DNA from: Paenibacillaceae bacterium
GTDB taxonomy: Bacteria; Bacillota; Bacilli; Paenibacillales; NBRC-103111
DNA: 64,000 bases
Assembly (NCBI GenBank): GCA_029256185.1
Contig: JAQSYI010000016.1
Location: 1-64,000, forward strand
Direction: 5' to 3'
A model generated the notes under the pieces. That model searched no databases. It saw only the letters and a list, made by a program, of their open reading frames with translations, and had not been told where the DNA came from. Positions 35,496 through 43,951 of the stretch are shown piece after piece; the stretch's first letter is position 1, and each line of letters opens with the position of its first letter. The translations under genes were made by a program, and so were the position numbers.

Positions 35496-36569
35496 CTATT
35501 TAAGTGCCGCCTCGTAGTAGCTTCTATCCACCCACTTGGCCACATCCACATCCTTGGTGATCAGCTCATTTTCCAACAGGAAGTTCTTGGTGTACTCCAG
35601 CCGTTTAACAATCTCGCTGCTTGGATCCGGGTTGAAGAATTCGCCCAGCTTGTTGTCCGGGTATTGGTAATCGAAGGAGGCCACCGAATAACCCGAGGCT
35701 TTGGCCCATGCTTCCTTAACTTCCTTCGGATTGGCCTTGGCGTATTCCCAGGCCCGGTGCAGCGCCTTCAGATAGGCCGTTACAATCTCCGGATTAGCTT
35801 TGGCAAAGTCAGTTTTGGCAGCCATGACATTAAGGCCTTTCCATTCCGGATGCTTGCTCCCATCGACCAGAATTTTGCCCGTTTTCGTTTCCTCCAGCTT
35901 GAGGGCAATCGTCGTAGTAATGACAGTGGCGTCAATCTGATTGGCTTGAATGGCATTCTGTGCTTCGGTCGTATTCATCTGGAAAAATTGAATGTCACTT
36001 TGCTTCAGCCCTTCGCTTGCCAGCCCTTCCCCCAGTGTCCGGTGCATGAAGGTGCCTTTTCCCGTAGCTACCTTCTTGCCCTTCAGCTCGGAAATACTGG
36101 TAATCTTCGAATCGGCCGGAATGACGAAGGCCGCATCCAGCGCTGCGTTGCCGATACCGACTACGGTGGTGTCGATACCCTTGGATTTCAGAGTGACATT
36201 GGGCGTATCCCCATAGATGCCGATCTCCAGCTCACCGGTGGCAAATGCTTCATTTATGGCCGGGCCCGAACCGGAGAAGGGGATCAGCTCATAGGCTTCC
36301 ACCAATGGAGCCAGCTCCTCCTTCAGGTATCCCTTGGCTTCGGCGATTTGGGACAGATCGCCGATAGCAGCCTGACCTGACCCCGGAAAGCCTACACGCA
36401 GCTTTTTGTATTTGGCCTTCTGAGGAGCGGCAGAGGCTGCCACAGCCGGAGACGCCTCTTTTGAAGGCTCGGTGGACGCCCCTTGACTCTCAGATTCCCC
36501 GCCTCCGCACCCTGCCAGCAATGAGCCCAGCATCGCGGCGGAAACCAATAATGCTCCTATCTTTCTCAT
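35496..36569 (-). CDS. ABC substrate-binding lipoprotein (SsuA/TauA/NMT1-like) of the nitrogenase-like operon
   Basis: 357 aa. The signal peptide ends in the lipobox SLLAGC (Cys21), followed by a Ser/Glu/Ala-rich linker. The body is the two-lobed fold of sulfonate, taurine, nitrate and thiamin-precursor binding proteins, with LRVGFPGSGQAAIGDLSQ at its start and RSYYEAALK at the end. It is the last gene of the nine-gene operon, 2 bp after the radical SAM gene. Together with the permease and ATPase it completes an importer. The ligand cannot be read from sequence; this family takes small anionic organic molecules, and its position suggests import of the substrate of the NifHDK-like enzyme. Confidence 0.88.
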   Translation of the reverse strand: MRKIGALLVSAAMLGSLLAGCGGGESESQGASTEPSKEASPAVAASAAPQKAKYKKLRVGFPGSGQAAIGDLSQIAEAKGYLKEELAPLVEAYELIPFSGSGPAINEAFATGELEIGIYGDTPNVTLKSKGIDTTVVGIGNAALDAAFVIPADSKITSISELKGKKVATGKGTFMHRTLGEGLASEGLKQSDIQFFQMNTTEAQNAIQANQIDATVITTTIALKLEETKTGKILVDGSKHPEWKGLNVMAAKTDFAKANPEIVTAYLKALHRAWEYAKANPKEVKEAWAKASGYSVASFDYQYPDNKLGEFFNPDPSSEIVKRLEYTKNFLLENELITKDVDVAKWVDRSYYEAALK

Positions 36570-36571
36570 GA

Positions 36572-37789
36572 TTATGCAATCCCTTCCTGTTGAGTTTGTT
36601 TATCTTGGAATACCGGAAGCAGTCCATCGTCTATGCGGTACAGATCATGGATAAGGAATGTGGGCGATGGGGCAATATCGTAATAGTTGTCGAAGGTGAA
36701 GCCCGCTTTTCGGAATATCTCATAGCTTCTTTGGGCAATTTCCCAATGCCACTCAGGAACAGGTGTTCGGTGTCCTTCCAGTGCGGAGCCCGGATTGGGC
36801 GTCCATGCCCCTGTCAACGCAATCACACCAATCGAAGCCATGGCCTGAACTCCCGCCAAGGTTGTCTGCTTGGTCTCCAGCCCGGCCACGAAGCCGCTGC
36901 GCACCTTGCCGTAGCCAAAAGTCTTGGCCGCATACTCCAGCGCCTTGATCCAATGGTCCCTTCCGCCGCAATGGGCATCCTTCCCGGGGCATATGACCTT
37001 GTACATATTGGGATCCCATACCTCCAGATTCATGGCGATGGTCCGGTAGCCTGCTTCCTTATACTGGTTAATAACGCTCAAGTCCAGCGGAGCGCCGATG
37101 ACGCCCGTTCCGTTGAAATCCTGGAGCCCGGTAGCCTCCTGGATGGCTTCCGCCACATCGATGTAATAATCGACCTCCCGGCGTTCCGGGATGAAGCCTC
37201 CGCTGATGGTGATATGTCTGGCGCCCTGCTTATAAGCCACTTTGGCCACCTCGCCGATCTGCCGGGGATTCTTCCAGCCGATGCCCTCCTTCTCCGCATA
37301 AGAGTCCTTGGTGGCATTGATGTTGCAGAACAGGCAGTCCTGCCCCTTATCCTTCAGAGCGCACTCATTGCTGTACGCCACGAAGATGGCGCCCTCCTGA
37401 TTGTAGGTGGCAATATTTTTCATAGGAGTTCCGTCGGTTGTTTTCTGACTGTAATAATCCGGCCGTTCATAGAAATCAATGGGGAACAATTCATGCCCCT
37501 TATGGGTCAAATAGTAGCGCCCGTTCTCAAGCTCAATCTTGTAGGGGGAACGCCGGTCCCAGTTATAGGCGATCCGGAAGCCGGAGGGGCTCAGGAAGCC
37601 CGTCGGGAATTCAATGCCCACATGGGTTTCATGGTCGAACTCGAAGAGGGCATGGACCTGCTCCTGATATTTTCCTCCAAGATCCAGATTTTCGAAGATG
37701 GCAGGATCTGCGTTGACTCCGGCAATTCCGATTTCATTTTTCAGTTGAAGCTCCTTCAAGAGCTTATCCTTCAGGTAGTCTGTACTCAT
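36572..37789 (-). CDS. Atypical radical SAM protein with a CX8CX2C cluster motif
   Basis: 405 aa from the ATG at 37789 (AAGGAG upstream). An N-terminal region of about 130 residues precedes the iron-sulfur motif at Cys143, Cys152 and Cys155 (NECALKDKGQDCLFCNIN). The spacing CX8CX2C departs from the usual CX3CX2C. A barrel-like region follows, with the glycine-rich SAM-contact segment ITISGGFIPERREVDYYID near 205. Only two more Cys, at VICPGKDAHCGG, are present; no C-terminal SPASM or NifB-like domains are visible. It may modify the imported substrate or help build a cofactor. Being next to the nucleosidase and in the same operon as metK suggests a dedicated SAM cycle. Family membership is not recognised further. 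Confidence 0.78.
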   Translation of the reverse strand: MSTDYLKDKLLKELQLKNEIGIAGVNADPAIFENLDLGGKYQEQVHALFEFDHETHVGIEFPTGFLSPSGFRIAYNWDRRSPYKIELENGRYYLTHKGHELFPIDFYERPDYYSQKTTDGTPMKNIATYNQEGAIFVAYSNECALKDKGQDCLFCNINATKDSYAEKEGIGWKNPRQIGEVAKVAYKQGARHITISGGFIPERREVDYYIDVAEAIQEATGLQDFNGTGVIGAPLDLSVINQYKEAGYRTIAMNLEVWDPNMYKVICPGKDAHCGGRDHWIKALEYAAKTFGYGKVRSGFVAGLETKQTTLAGVQAMASIGVIALTGAWTPNPGSALEGHRTPVPEWHWEIAQRSYEIFRKAGFTFDNYYDIAPSPTFLIHDLYRIDDGLLPVFQDKQTQQEGIA

Positions 37790-37815
37790 TTTTGCACGCT
37801 CCTTATTAATCATGA

Positions 37816-38523
37816 CTATGCCTGCTGCACCAATGCCGGCGCATGCTCATACAAGGCCTGCAGAACCACCCTGACAGGCCGCTCCTCAATAATATCCTTC
37901 GTCTCCTTAACCGATATATGGGCGTCATCGTCGGCCAGATCGGATATGGTCCGCACTGCAACAAAAGCGACTCCTTTTTTGGCGCACACATGGGCGATGG
38001 CCGCCGACTCCATGTCGAAGGCCACGGGGGAGAACGCCTGGATAATCTCTGCCTTCTTCCGGCTGTCGTTCAGGAAGAAATCTCCCGTAGCGATGCGGCC
38101 CTTGTAATGGACAAAGCCCAGGCTGCGGCTTGCCTGCTCCACCTGCAGGATGAAGCCTTCCGGGATCACATATGGACTTGCTCCGGGAATAGCCCTTGGT
38201 GTATCCTGCTGCAGCAGGCTGACGAAATCCACCTGACTGTAGTCGTTTCCGATTACAATATCCCCGTGTGCCGCTTCATCCAGCATTCCGCCTGCATAGC
38301 CGATATTCACGACAAGCTCAGGCCCAAAGGATTGCAGAATCTCGGCAATGCGGTAAGCCGAATTAACCTTGCCTACCCCGACCAAGGCCGTATAAACGGC
38401 AAGCTCCCGTTCTTTATGCACATAAACCTGCTCCGTCTGCCGCTCCCAGTTTCCGTCTGCCGACAGCGTCTCCTCCAAGGGAGCCAGCTCCGGAGGAACC
38501 GCGCCTACAATAGCAACCCTCAT
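37816..38523 (-). CDS. mtnN: 5'-methylthioadenosine/S-adenosylhomocysteine nucleosidase
   Basis: 235 aa (Pfs/MtnN family). It begins MRVAIVGAVPPELAPL; VGVGKVNSAYR forms the glycine-rich nucleobase region, FDMESAAIAHVC carries the conserved Met-Glu, and VRTISDLADDD carries the catalytic Asp. The enzyme cleaves adenine from MTA, SAH and 5'-deoxyadenosine, the by-product of radical SAM enzymes. Start choice: the ATG at 38523 has GGAGG 8 nt upstream. It lies 26 bp from the radical SAM start. In this operon its most natural role is removing 5'-deoxyadenosine, or salvaging MTA, during function of the module. Confidence 0.93.
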   Translation of the reverse strand: MRVAIVGAVPPELAPLEETLSADGNWERQTEQVYVHKERELAVYTALVGVGKVNSAYRIAEILQSFGPELVVNIGYAGGMLDEAAHGDIVIGNDYSQVDFVSLLQQDTPRAIPGASPYVIPEGFILQVEQASRSLGFVHYKGRIATGDFFLNDSRKKAEIIQAFSPVAFDMESAAIAHVCAKKGVAFVAVRTISDLADDDAHISVKETKDIIEERPVRVVLQALYEHAPALVQQA

Positions 38524-38564
38524 CTTCTCTTCCTCCATCGTCCATGATCCCAATACGTTCTTGC

Positions 38565-39329
38565 TTATATGGCAAATTCCATACCAGCCGGTTCATCCGT
38601 GAAGAAATGGCTATATATTTTTTTCTTGATATAAGCAAAATCACTGCTTCCTCTGTCGCGGGGGCGGGCAAGCTCTACGGGTACCACCTCGACGATCCGT
38701 CCTGGTCTGGAAGATAAAACAATCACCCGGCTCCCCAGGTAGATGGCTTCATCAATATCATGGGTTACCAGAATCATCGTAGTCCGCGCTTCCTCCCATA
38801 TCCGCAATATTTCCTGCTGCATCTGAATTCTGGTAAGGGCGTCGAGGGCTCCGAACGGCTCATCCAGCAGCAGAATGCTGGGATTGGCAACCAGTCCCCG
38901 GGCAATTGAGGCACGCTGCGCCATGCCCCCGGACAGCTGATGCGGATAGGCGTTTCCGAAACCGTCGAGCTTGATCATCTGCATATATTTGGTGATAAGC
39001 CCCTCCCGCTGCTCCTTGGGCAGATGGGTGAGACCAAAACCGATATTGTCCTTAACGGTCAGCCACGGGAGCAGCCGATGCTCCTGAAAGACCATTCCCC
39101 TGTCTACATCGGGCCCGGTCACCCGCTTCCCGTTTACCTCCACACTGCCGCTGGAGTAGGGTACAAGCCCGGCAATAATCTTCAACAGACTGCTTTTGCC
39201 GCAGCCGCTGTGTCCGACTATGGTCACGAATTCCCCGTCCCGGATATCCAGACTGACGTTGTCGAGGATTGGAATCTCTTCATTTTGCACCATAAAGGCC
39301 TTGCTTAAATTGGCAATCGAAACCCCCAT
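38565..39329 (-). CDS. ABC transporter ATPase (SsuB/TauB/NrtD-like)
   Basis: 254 aa. Walker A is GHSGCGKSS (residues 39-47), the signature loop LSGGMAQRASIARGL and Walker B LLLDEPFGALD, followed by the switch His in LVTHDIDEA. The ABC-type matches importers for sulfonates, taurine, nitrate and similar anions. The ATG at 39329 has GGGAGGG 9 nt upstream. It is separated from the permease by 141 bp with no visible gene, and from mtnN by 41 bp. Confidence 0.9.
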   Translation of the reverse strand: MGVSIANLSKAFMVQNEEIPILDNVSLDIRDGEFVTIVGHSGCGKSSLLKIIAGLVPYSSGSVEVNGKRVTGPDVDRGMVFQEHRLLPWLTVKDNIGFGLTHLPKEQREGLITKYMQMIKLDGFGNAYPHQLSGGMAQRASIARGLVANPSILLLDEPFGALDALTRIQMQQEILRIWEEARTTMILVTHDIDEAIYLGSRVIVLSSRPGRIVEVVPVELARPRDRGSSDFAYIKKKIYSHFFTDEPAGMEFAI

Positions 39330-39470
39330 AAGGCACGCCCTCCCAAGTGTTTTGCTCAAACCCCCGCCGGCTTCCAAGTATCTCCTGCCCAAGCTTCCGT
39401 CAGAAAATCTTACCGGACTGCACAAGGCTCAGTCCATCCCGTCCCGTCTGAAGAGCTGTTCCCGGCAGCA

Positions 39471-40307
39471 TCATCTGGAAGCCGACCAAGGCGTGACCCT
39501 GCGGCAGATCCAGCTCAGCCCCCGGTCCATGGTAACCCCGATGGCCCCTACGGCAATGATCCCCACCATGATCACGTCGGGAAGCATCAGCATTCTGGCG
39601 TCATTGATCCGGAAGCCGATGCCGGAGCTAGCGGCGATCAGCTCGGCGGCTACCACGGACATCCAGGCTACTCCCAGCCCAAGGCGGAGGCCCACGAATA
39701 TGCTCGGAATGGCAAACGGCAGATAAACCTTGCGAAAGGTTTCCCATTTGCTTAGTTTATACAGCCTGGCTACCTCCAGGTAATCCGTAGGCGTACCCTT
39801 GACTCCCGCTATCGTATTCAGCAAAATCGGAAAAAAAGAGGATTTCACGATAATGACCAGCTTTGAGGTTTCCCCTATGCCAAACCATAGAATAACCAGC
39901 GGAATCCAGGCAATGGGAGGAACCTGACGAATGCCGTCAAATATGATCGTAAAAAAACGGCTGGCCTTGACGCTCATCCCCATAATAACCCCGAACAGAA
40001 TCCCCGCCACTATGGCGATGGAATAACCGGTCACCACACGCCCCAGGCTTACGCCCAAATCATGGGGAAGCTGCCCGTTTTGAATCAGCCTGAAGAAGGT
40101 GGCGGCCACCTCTTCAATGGAGGGCAATATGGCGGGATTGACCTTACCCGTACGTGTTGCATATTCCCACGCTCCGAGTATGATCAGCGGAAAAAGGATA
40201 AAGTTGAGGCCTACTCCCAACGATTTGACAGAAGAACCTTTGGACTTATGCCGGACCTGGGGTCCGCTTGCAGCAGCTTGGCCTGAAACCACAGCCGTAT
40301 CGTTCAT
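39471..40307 (-). CDS. ABC transporter permease (SsuC/TauC-like)
   Basis: 278 aa with six predicted transmembrane helices. The first follows the basic N-terminus (FILFPLIILGAWEYATRTG); the EAA loop for ATPase docking is EVARLYKLSKWETFRKVYLPFAIPSIF near residue 180. The C-terminus ends in a RGLSWICRRVTPW tail typical for complete family members. The ATG at 40307 follows AAAGGAG. It lies 42 bp downstream of the NifK-like gene in the same operon and forms the importer with the ATPase at 38565 and the lipoprotein at 35496. Confidence 0.9.
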   Translation of the reverse strand: MNDTAVVSGQAAASGPQVRHKSKGSSVKSLGVGLNFILFPLIILGAWEYATRTGKVNPAILPSIEEVAATFFRLIQNGQLPHDLGVSLGRVVTGYSIAIVAGILFGVIMGMSVKASRFFTIIFDGIRQVPPIAWIPLVILWFGIGETSKLVIIVKSSFFPILLNTIAGVKGTPTDYLEVARLYKLSKWETFRKVYLPFAIPSIFVGLRLGLGVAWMSVVAAELIAASSGIGFRINDARMLMLPDVIMVGIIAVGAIGVTMDRGLSWICRRVTPWSASR

Positions 40308-40349
40308 TTGAACATCACTCCTTTTACGCTCCACAATCGGTCATCGGCA

Positions 40350-41657
40350 TCAGTGCCCGGCCAGTATGGCATTGCCCACATCCTCAAGCAGGGTTATGGC
40401 TCCGTTGTAGCCTGAATATCCCTTCCGAAGCACAACGCGGTTGGAGACGGGGAAGGCAACCGGAACAAACGGGATTCCATTCCGTAGGGCCACCGCTTCT
40501 TCAATCGAGCTGCCGGCCACCAGCTCTATGCCGCTTTCTTGCAGGATTGCCTCTATACGAAGCGCATCGGCTTCGAAGATCAGCTCGGCCTGCTGCCCTG
40601 TCCGGCTCCACTCTCTGGACAATGCGGAGCGGGCTGCCGCGTTCAACGGGTCCGTCACGATCACCTTCACCGGCAGAAGTCCCAAGGGATCGGCCAGAAA
40701 TCTGGCTATTCCCAGCACAACACCGCTATCCCCCACCAATGCCGTCCTCCGTTGAAAATCAAACCGGGAGTAAACATCCAATATATTCCTTATGTGGTAT
40801 CTCTCTTCTCTCTCCCTGCGCTGCAGCTGCTCCTCTACTGCCGTCTGCTCCAGCTTCAGCGCCTCAGCAACTCTGCGCAGCAGCTCCGCTGACTGTCCGG
40901 CTCCTACGGGATAAGAATCGAAGGCCAGATACGGAATGCCGAAGCGCTCCTCCAGCCATCTGCATATCTCAATTCCGTAGGCAGAGAAGGAGAGGTTAAG
41001 CGCTGCGCCGGGAATCGAGCTCCATTCCTCCACCCCTGCCCCCGGACCAAAAAGAACATTGGCGCTGACGTCTATACTGCTCAACGCATCGGCCAATCCG
41101 GCAAGATTGCCCTGCCAATGCACATCCTGCTCGGGAATAATGCCAAACAAATTCACAAGCCTGCCGTTTTTGCCGGGCAGGCGGCCATCGGAAATTTTGT
41201 CAAACTGCTGGAGTATGCCCTTGACTGTGGCCGTATACCCGTCGTGAACATGGCCCTTGAAGCCGGGGGTGCTGATATGCGCCGCCTTGTACGACTGGTC
41301 ATGCAGCTCCTTGGTCATGGCCGGTATGTCATCGCCCACAAGCTCGGTGGTGCAGCCGGACAATACAATATAGAAGTCGCCTTTTTTTACTTTGAGCGTA
41401 TTCTTCAGCTGCTCCCGCAGCCGGGAGGTTCCGCCGAATACCACTTGTCTCTCCATCACATTGGTGGAGGGTATGCCCAGGCCGCCCGAATAGCCGGAGC
41501 CGGAGCATCCGCTAAGAGTGCTTCCTCCCCAATACTGCTGTACCCCGCATCCGGCAGTGGAATGAATGACAGGCACAGCCCCTTCAATGGCTTTGACGGT
41601 CTGTACAGCGCCGTGAAGCATGCAGTTATTGCGGTTGATGGCTACAGGCGCGTTCAT
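40350..41657 (-). CDS. NifK-like subunit of a nitrogenase-superfamily reductase
   Basis: 435 aa. Three cysteines occupy the positions of the NifK P-cluster ligands: Cys12 (NNCMLHGA), Cys37 (STAGCGVQ) and Cys102 (SGCTTELVGDD). The flanking blocks VVFGGTSRLREQL and VGDDIPAM are also conserved. Cys51 is an extra one. The start ATG at 41657 overlaps the stop of the NifD-like gene by one base (TAATG) with GGAGGTGAAAT upstream, so translation is coupled. NifK-type proteins form the alpha2beta2 component that receives electrons from the NifH-like protein. It is shorter than true NifK (about 510 aa). Substrate and cofactor are unknown. Confidence 0.85.
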   Translation of the reverse strand: MNAPVAINRNNCMLHGAVQTVKAIEGAVPVIHSTAGCGVQQYWGGSTLSGCSGSGYSGGLGIPSTNVMERQVVFGGTSRLREQLKNTLKVKKGDFYIVLSGCTTELVGDDIPAMTKELHDQSYKAAHISTPGFKGHVHDGYTATVKGILQQFDKISDGRLPGKNGRLVNLFGIIPEQDVHWQGNLAGLADALSSIDVSANVLFGPGAGVEEWSSIPGAALNLSFSAYGIEICRWLEERFGIPYLAFDSYPVGAGQSAELLRRVAEALKLEQTAVEEQLQRREREERYHIRNILDVYSRFDFQRRTALVGDSGVVLGIARFLADPLGLLPVKVIVTDPLNAAARSALSREWSRTGQQAELIFEADALRIEAILQESGIELVAGSSIEEAVALRNGIPFVPVAFPVSNRVVLRKGYSGYNGAITLLEDVGNAILAGH

Positions 41658-43063
41658 TATTTCACCTCCTGCTTGACATACCATTTGGCGCTTTTCTTTA
41701 ACCAGCCTTCCTGGTAAGGCAAGTCGTCCCCAGCGGATAAATACCGGACAAGGGCTGTATTCTGCAAGCGTCTTGCAAGCGTAAGCGCCAGCCTCCCGGC
41801 ACCTTCATAGCCATACAGATCCAGACTGTCAACTGCAACCGCAGGAATTCCTGCCTGCAAGGCCCATGCCGCATCCTCCGAACGTCCGATATACAGATCC
41901 GGCTGCAGTTTTTTCAGCAGATTGACCTTCTCGAACGGCTGGCCCTGCTGAATGTAAATCTGAGCGCTTCCCCAGGCTTCCCGCGCGCGCTCCAGCCTTT
42001 GCCGGTGCAGGGATTCCGTATGAGTTACCGCAATTGCCGCCACTTCCCCTCCGAGCTCGGCTATAAGGTCTGCCACTCCGAAGGCCTTCTCGGGAGGGAG
42101 ATCAACGAAGACCCGCTTTCCTGTCAGATCTACGGACGAAAGCACCGCCTGGGAAGCAGCCTGCCGACGGGCGACATAAGCTTCGGCTGCCGCTCCGGTT
42201 CCGGCTGCATCCGCCGCCGCCAGAATCCACTTGCCGGTGTTGGCTATTCCGATGGGAGCCGCCGCTCCAATGGACGTCACCCCATATGCCTCTTCCAGCA
42301 CCCGCAGCAGGTAGTTGGCATCGTTGCTATCCAGGGCGATGGAGGCTTTGGAGGACACAGCCGCCTTCAGATCCGCCAGCTTCACCGGACCGGCAAGAGG
42401 ATGGACAGGTATTCCCGCCGCCTTCAGTTCCCCGATTATGCCGCTGGTCTTGGTCTCACCTGTTGCGATGACATTGATCCGGTCATTCTTATCCGTCTCT
42501 TCCCGTGACAGCAGGAATTTGGCAATGGCATGATAGACCAGATCATAGCCGTACACCGGATTTTTCGATTTGAAGCCCGCCGCATATACGGGAACAACCG
42601 GTATTCCCAACGTGTCCGACAGTTCTGCAACCACGGACTGCACATCATCGTTATTGATCGCAATAACTGGGGTAGTCACAACGAAAATAACATCCGGTCT
42701 ATAATGGCGGTACGCCCGCTCGATAGCCTCTCTCAGCTTGTCGTCTCCGCCCAGTATGGAGTCATTCTCCTCCAGATTGGTAATCAGCCAGGGACTGGCG
42801 CCGTTGCGCAGGCTACTCTCCAGCTTGGCTGCTCCGCAGCCGGACGGCCCATTAATAATGGTCACACTGCTTCTGATGGCTCCCAGAGCCTGTACCGCAT
42901 AGATTATTTCATCGTAGGTCGTTTCCGAATAAGTGCGGATTCTTTGCCGGACATCTTCTTGTCCCAGCTCCAGCGCCAGCTCCTCCGGCGAGCCATGATA
43001 AGCGGCCAGCGTGGAGAGCCGCTTCTCTCGGATCTTCGGCAGCTTCTGTCTGATCTCGTTCAT
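41657..43063 (-). CDS. NifD-like subunit with a single cysteine
   Basis: 468 aa. The recognisable NifD blocks are NGPSGCGAAK (Cys76, matching NifD Cys88), ILGGDDKLREAI and NDDVQSVV. The other two P-cluster Cys positions are replaced: the region around 60 has no Cys, and the third site reads TTPVIAINNDD. Cys76 is the only cysteine in the protein. The NifD FeMo-cofactor ligands are also absent: near NYLLRVLEEAYG the Cys275 position holds Asp, and in DSLDLYGYEG the His442 position holds Asp. This rules out a FeMo-type nitrogenase and points to an electron-transfer arrangement like the DPOR/COR-type enzymes. It lies 12 bp after the NifH-like gene. Confidence 0.85.
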   Translation of the reverse strand: MNEIRQKLPKIREKRLSTLAAYHGSPEELALELGQEDVRQRIRTYSETTYDEIIYAVQALGAIRSSVTIINGPSGCGAAKLESSLRNGASPWLITNLEENDSILGGDDKLREAIERAYRHYRPDVIFVVTTPVIAINNDDVQSVVAELSDTLGIPVVPVYAAGFKSKNPVYGYDLVYHAIAKFLLSREETDKNDRINVIATGETKTSGIIGELKAAGIPVHPLAGPVKLADLKAAVSSKASIALDSNDANYLLRVLEEAYGVTSIGAAAPIGIANTGKWILAAADAAGTGAAAEAYVARRQAASQAVLSSVDLTGKRVFVDLPPEKAFGVADLIAELGGEVAAIAVTHTESLHRQRLERAREAWGSAQIYIQQGQPFEKVNLLKKLQPDLYIGRSEDAAWALQAGIPAVAVDSLDLYGYEGAGRLALTLARRLQNTALVRYLSAGDDLPYQEGWLKKSAKWYVKQEVK

Positions 43064-43075
43064 CCTGTCGTCTCC

Positions 43076-43951
43076 TTAGCGTGCCACGGTTTCCTTCCCC
43101 GTCTTCGCTTCATCTGTAATGATCGCGTCTCCCCATGTTCTGGCCCAATCCCGCAGATCCGTTACATTCATGGGATTGGGAATGCGCAGATCCTCATTGC
43201 CGGCGATATAAGCAGCCAACGTTCGGTACACGTCCGCCTGGGCGGATTCCGGACTGGCCTCGATAACCGTCTTTCCGTACAACTCGCTTTGGGCTACTAC
43301 CGGCGAGCGGGGGACAAAACCCGCTACCGTGGACCCCGTCCGGCTTACAAAATCCTGAATCAACGACTCGGAGTAGCCGGCCAATATACTGTTGCCGATA
43401 ACGCCGCCAAGCTTGGCTCCACCGGAAGGGGCATACTTATTGATGGCCTTGAACAGGTTGTTGGCCGCATAGATAGCCATAAAATCCGACGAGCTTACAA
43501 CGTAGGCCCGATCCGTAATGCCGTCCCGGATCGGTACCGCAAAGCCTCCGCACACGACATCGCCCAATACATCGTACAGCACATAATCCGCTTCGAAGTC
43601 CTCGAATACATTAAGCTCCTGCAGCAGTCCCACCGCTGCATTGATTCCTCTGCCGGCGCAGCCTACGCCGGGAACCGGTCCCCCCGCTTCAATGCAGAGA
43701 ATGCCTTTAAAGCCGATGGCCGAGATTTCCTCCAGCCTCACTCTTGAGCTGTCTCTCAGACTGTCCACCACCGTAGGCAAATAATTGCCGCCCCGAAGCG
43801 TATTGGTGGAATCGCTTTTGGGATCGCAGCCAATCTGGATGACCTTGTGGCCCGCTTCCGCAAGCGCTGCGCTAATGTTGGAGGTGGTGGTGGATTTGCC
43901 AATACCGCCTTTCCCGTAGATGGCAATGTGCTTTGCTCCTTGCTTACCCAT
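43076..43951 (-). CDS. NifH-like ATP-dependent iron-sulfur reductase
   Basis: 291 aa. The P-loop is GKGGIGKS (residues 13-20), and the two cysteines that bridge a [4Fe-4S] cluster in the NifH dimer are Cys98 (GVGCAGRG, with Arg101 at the ADP-ribosylation position) and Cys134 (DVVCGGFA). The switch regions CDPKSDST and YDVLGDV are intact, so it should pass electrons with ATP hydrolysis to the NifDK-like partner. It overlaps the 3' end of metK by 8 bp, and AGGAGG lies 10 nt upstream. It groups by motif with BchL/CfbC/NifH; which one is closest cannot be told by eye. Confidence 0.92.
   Translation of the reverse strand: MGKQGAKHIAIYGKGGIGKSTTTSNISAALAEAGHKVIQIGCDPKSDSTNTLRGGNYLPTVVDSLRDSSRVRLEEISAIGFKGILCIEAGGPVPGVGCAGRGINAAVGLLQELNVFEDFEADYVLYDVLGDVVCGGFAVPIRDGITDRAYVVSSSDFMAIYAANNLFKAINKYAPSGGAKLGGVIGNSILAGYSESLIQDFVSRTGSTVAGFVPRSPVVAQSELYGKTVIEASPESAQADVYRTLAAYIAGNEDLRIPNPMNVTDLRDWARTWGDAIITDEAKTGKETVAR

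Noticed and set aside
42530..43747. 405-aa plus-strand open frame
   Set aside because: Antisense shadow of the NifD- and NifH-like genes.
40350..43951. True nitrogenase (nifHDK) for nitrogen fixation
   Set aside because: FeMo-cofactor ligands are absent, the D subunit has only one Cys, and no nifB, nifE, nifN or nifX is present.
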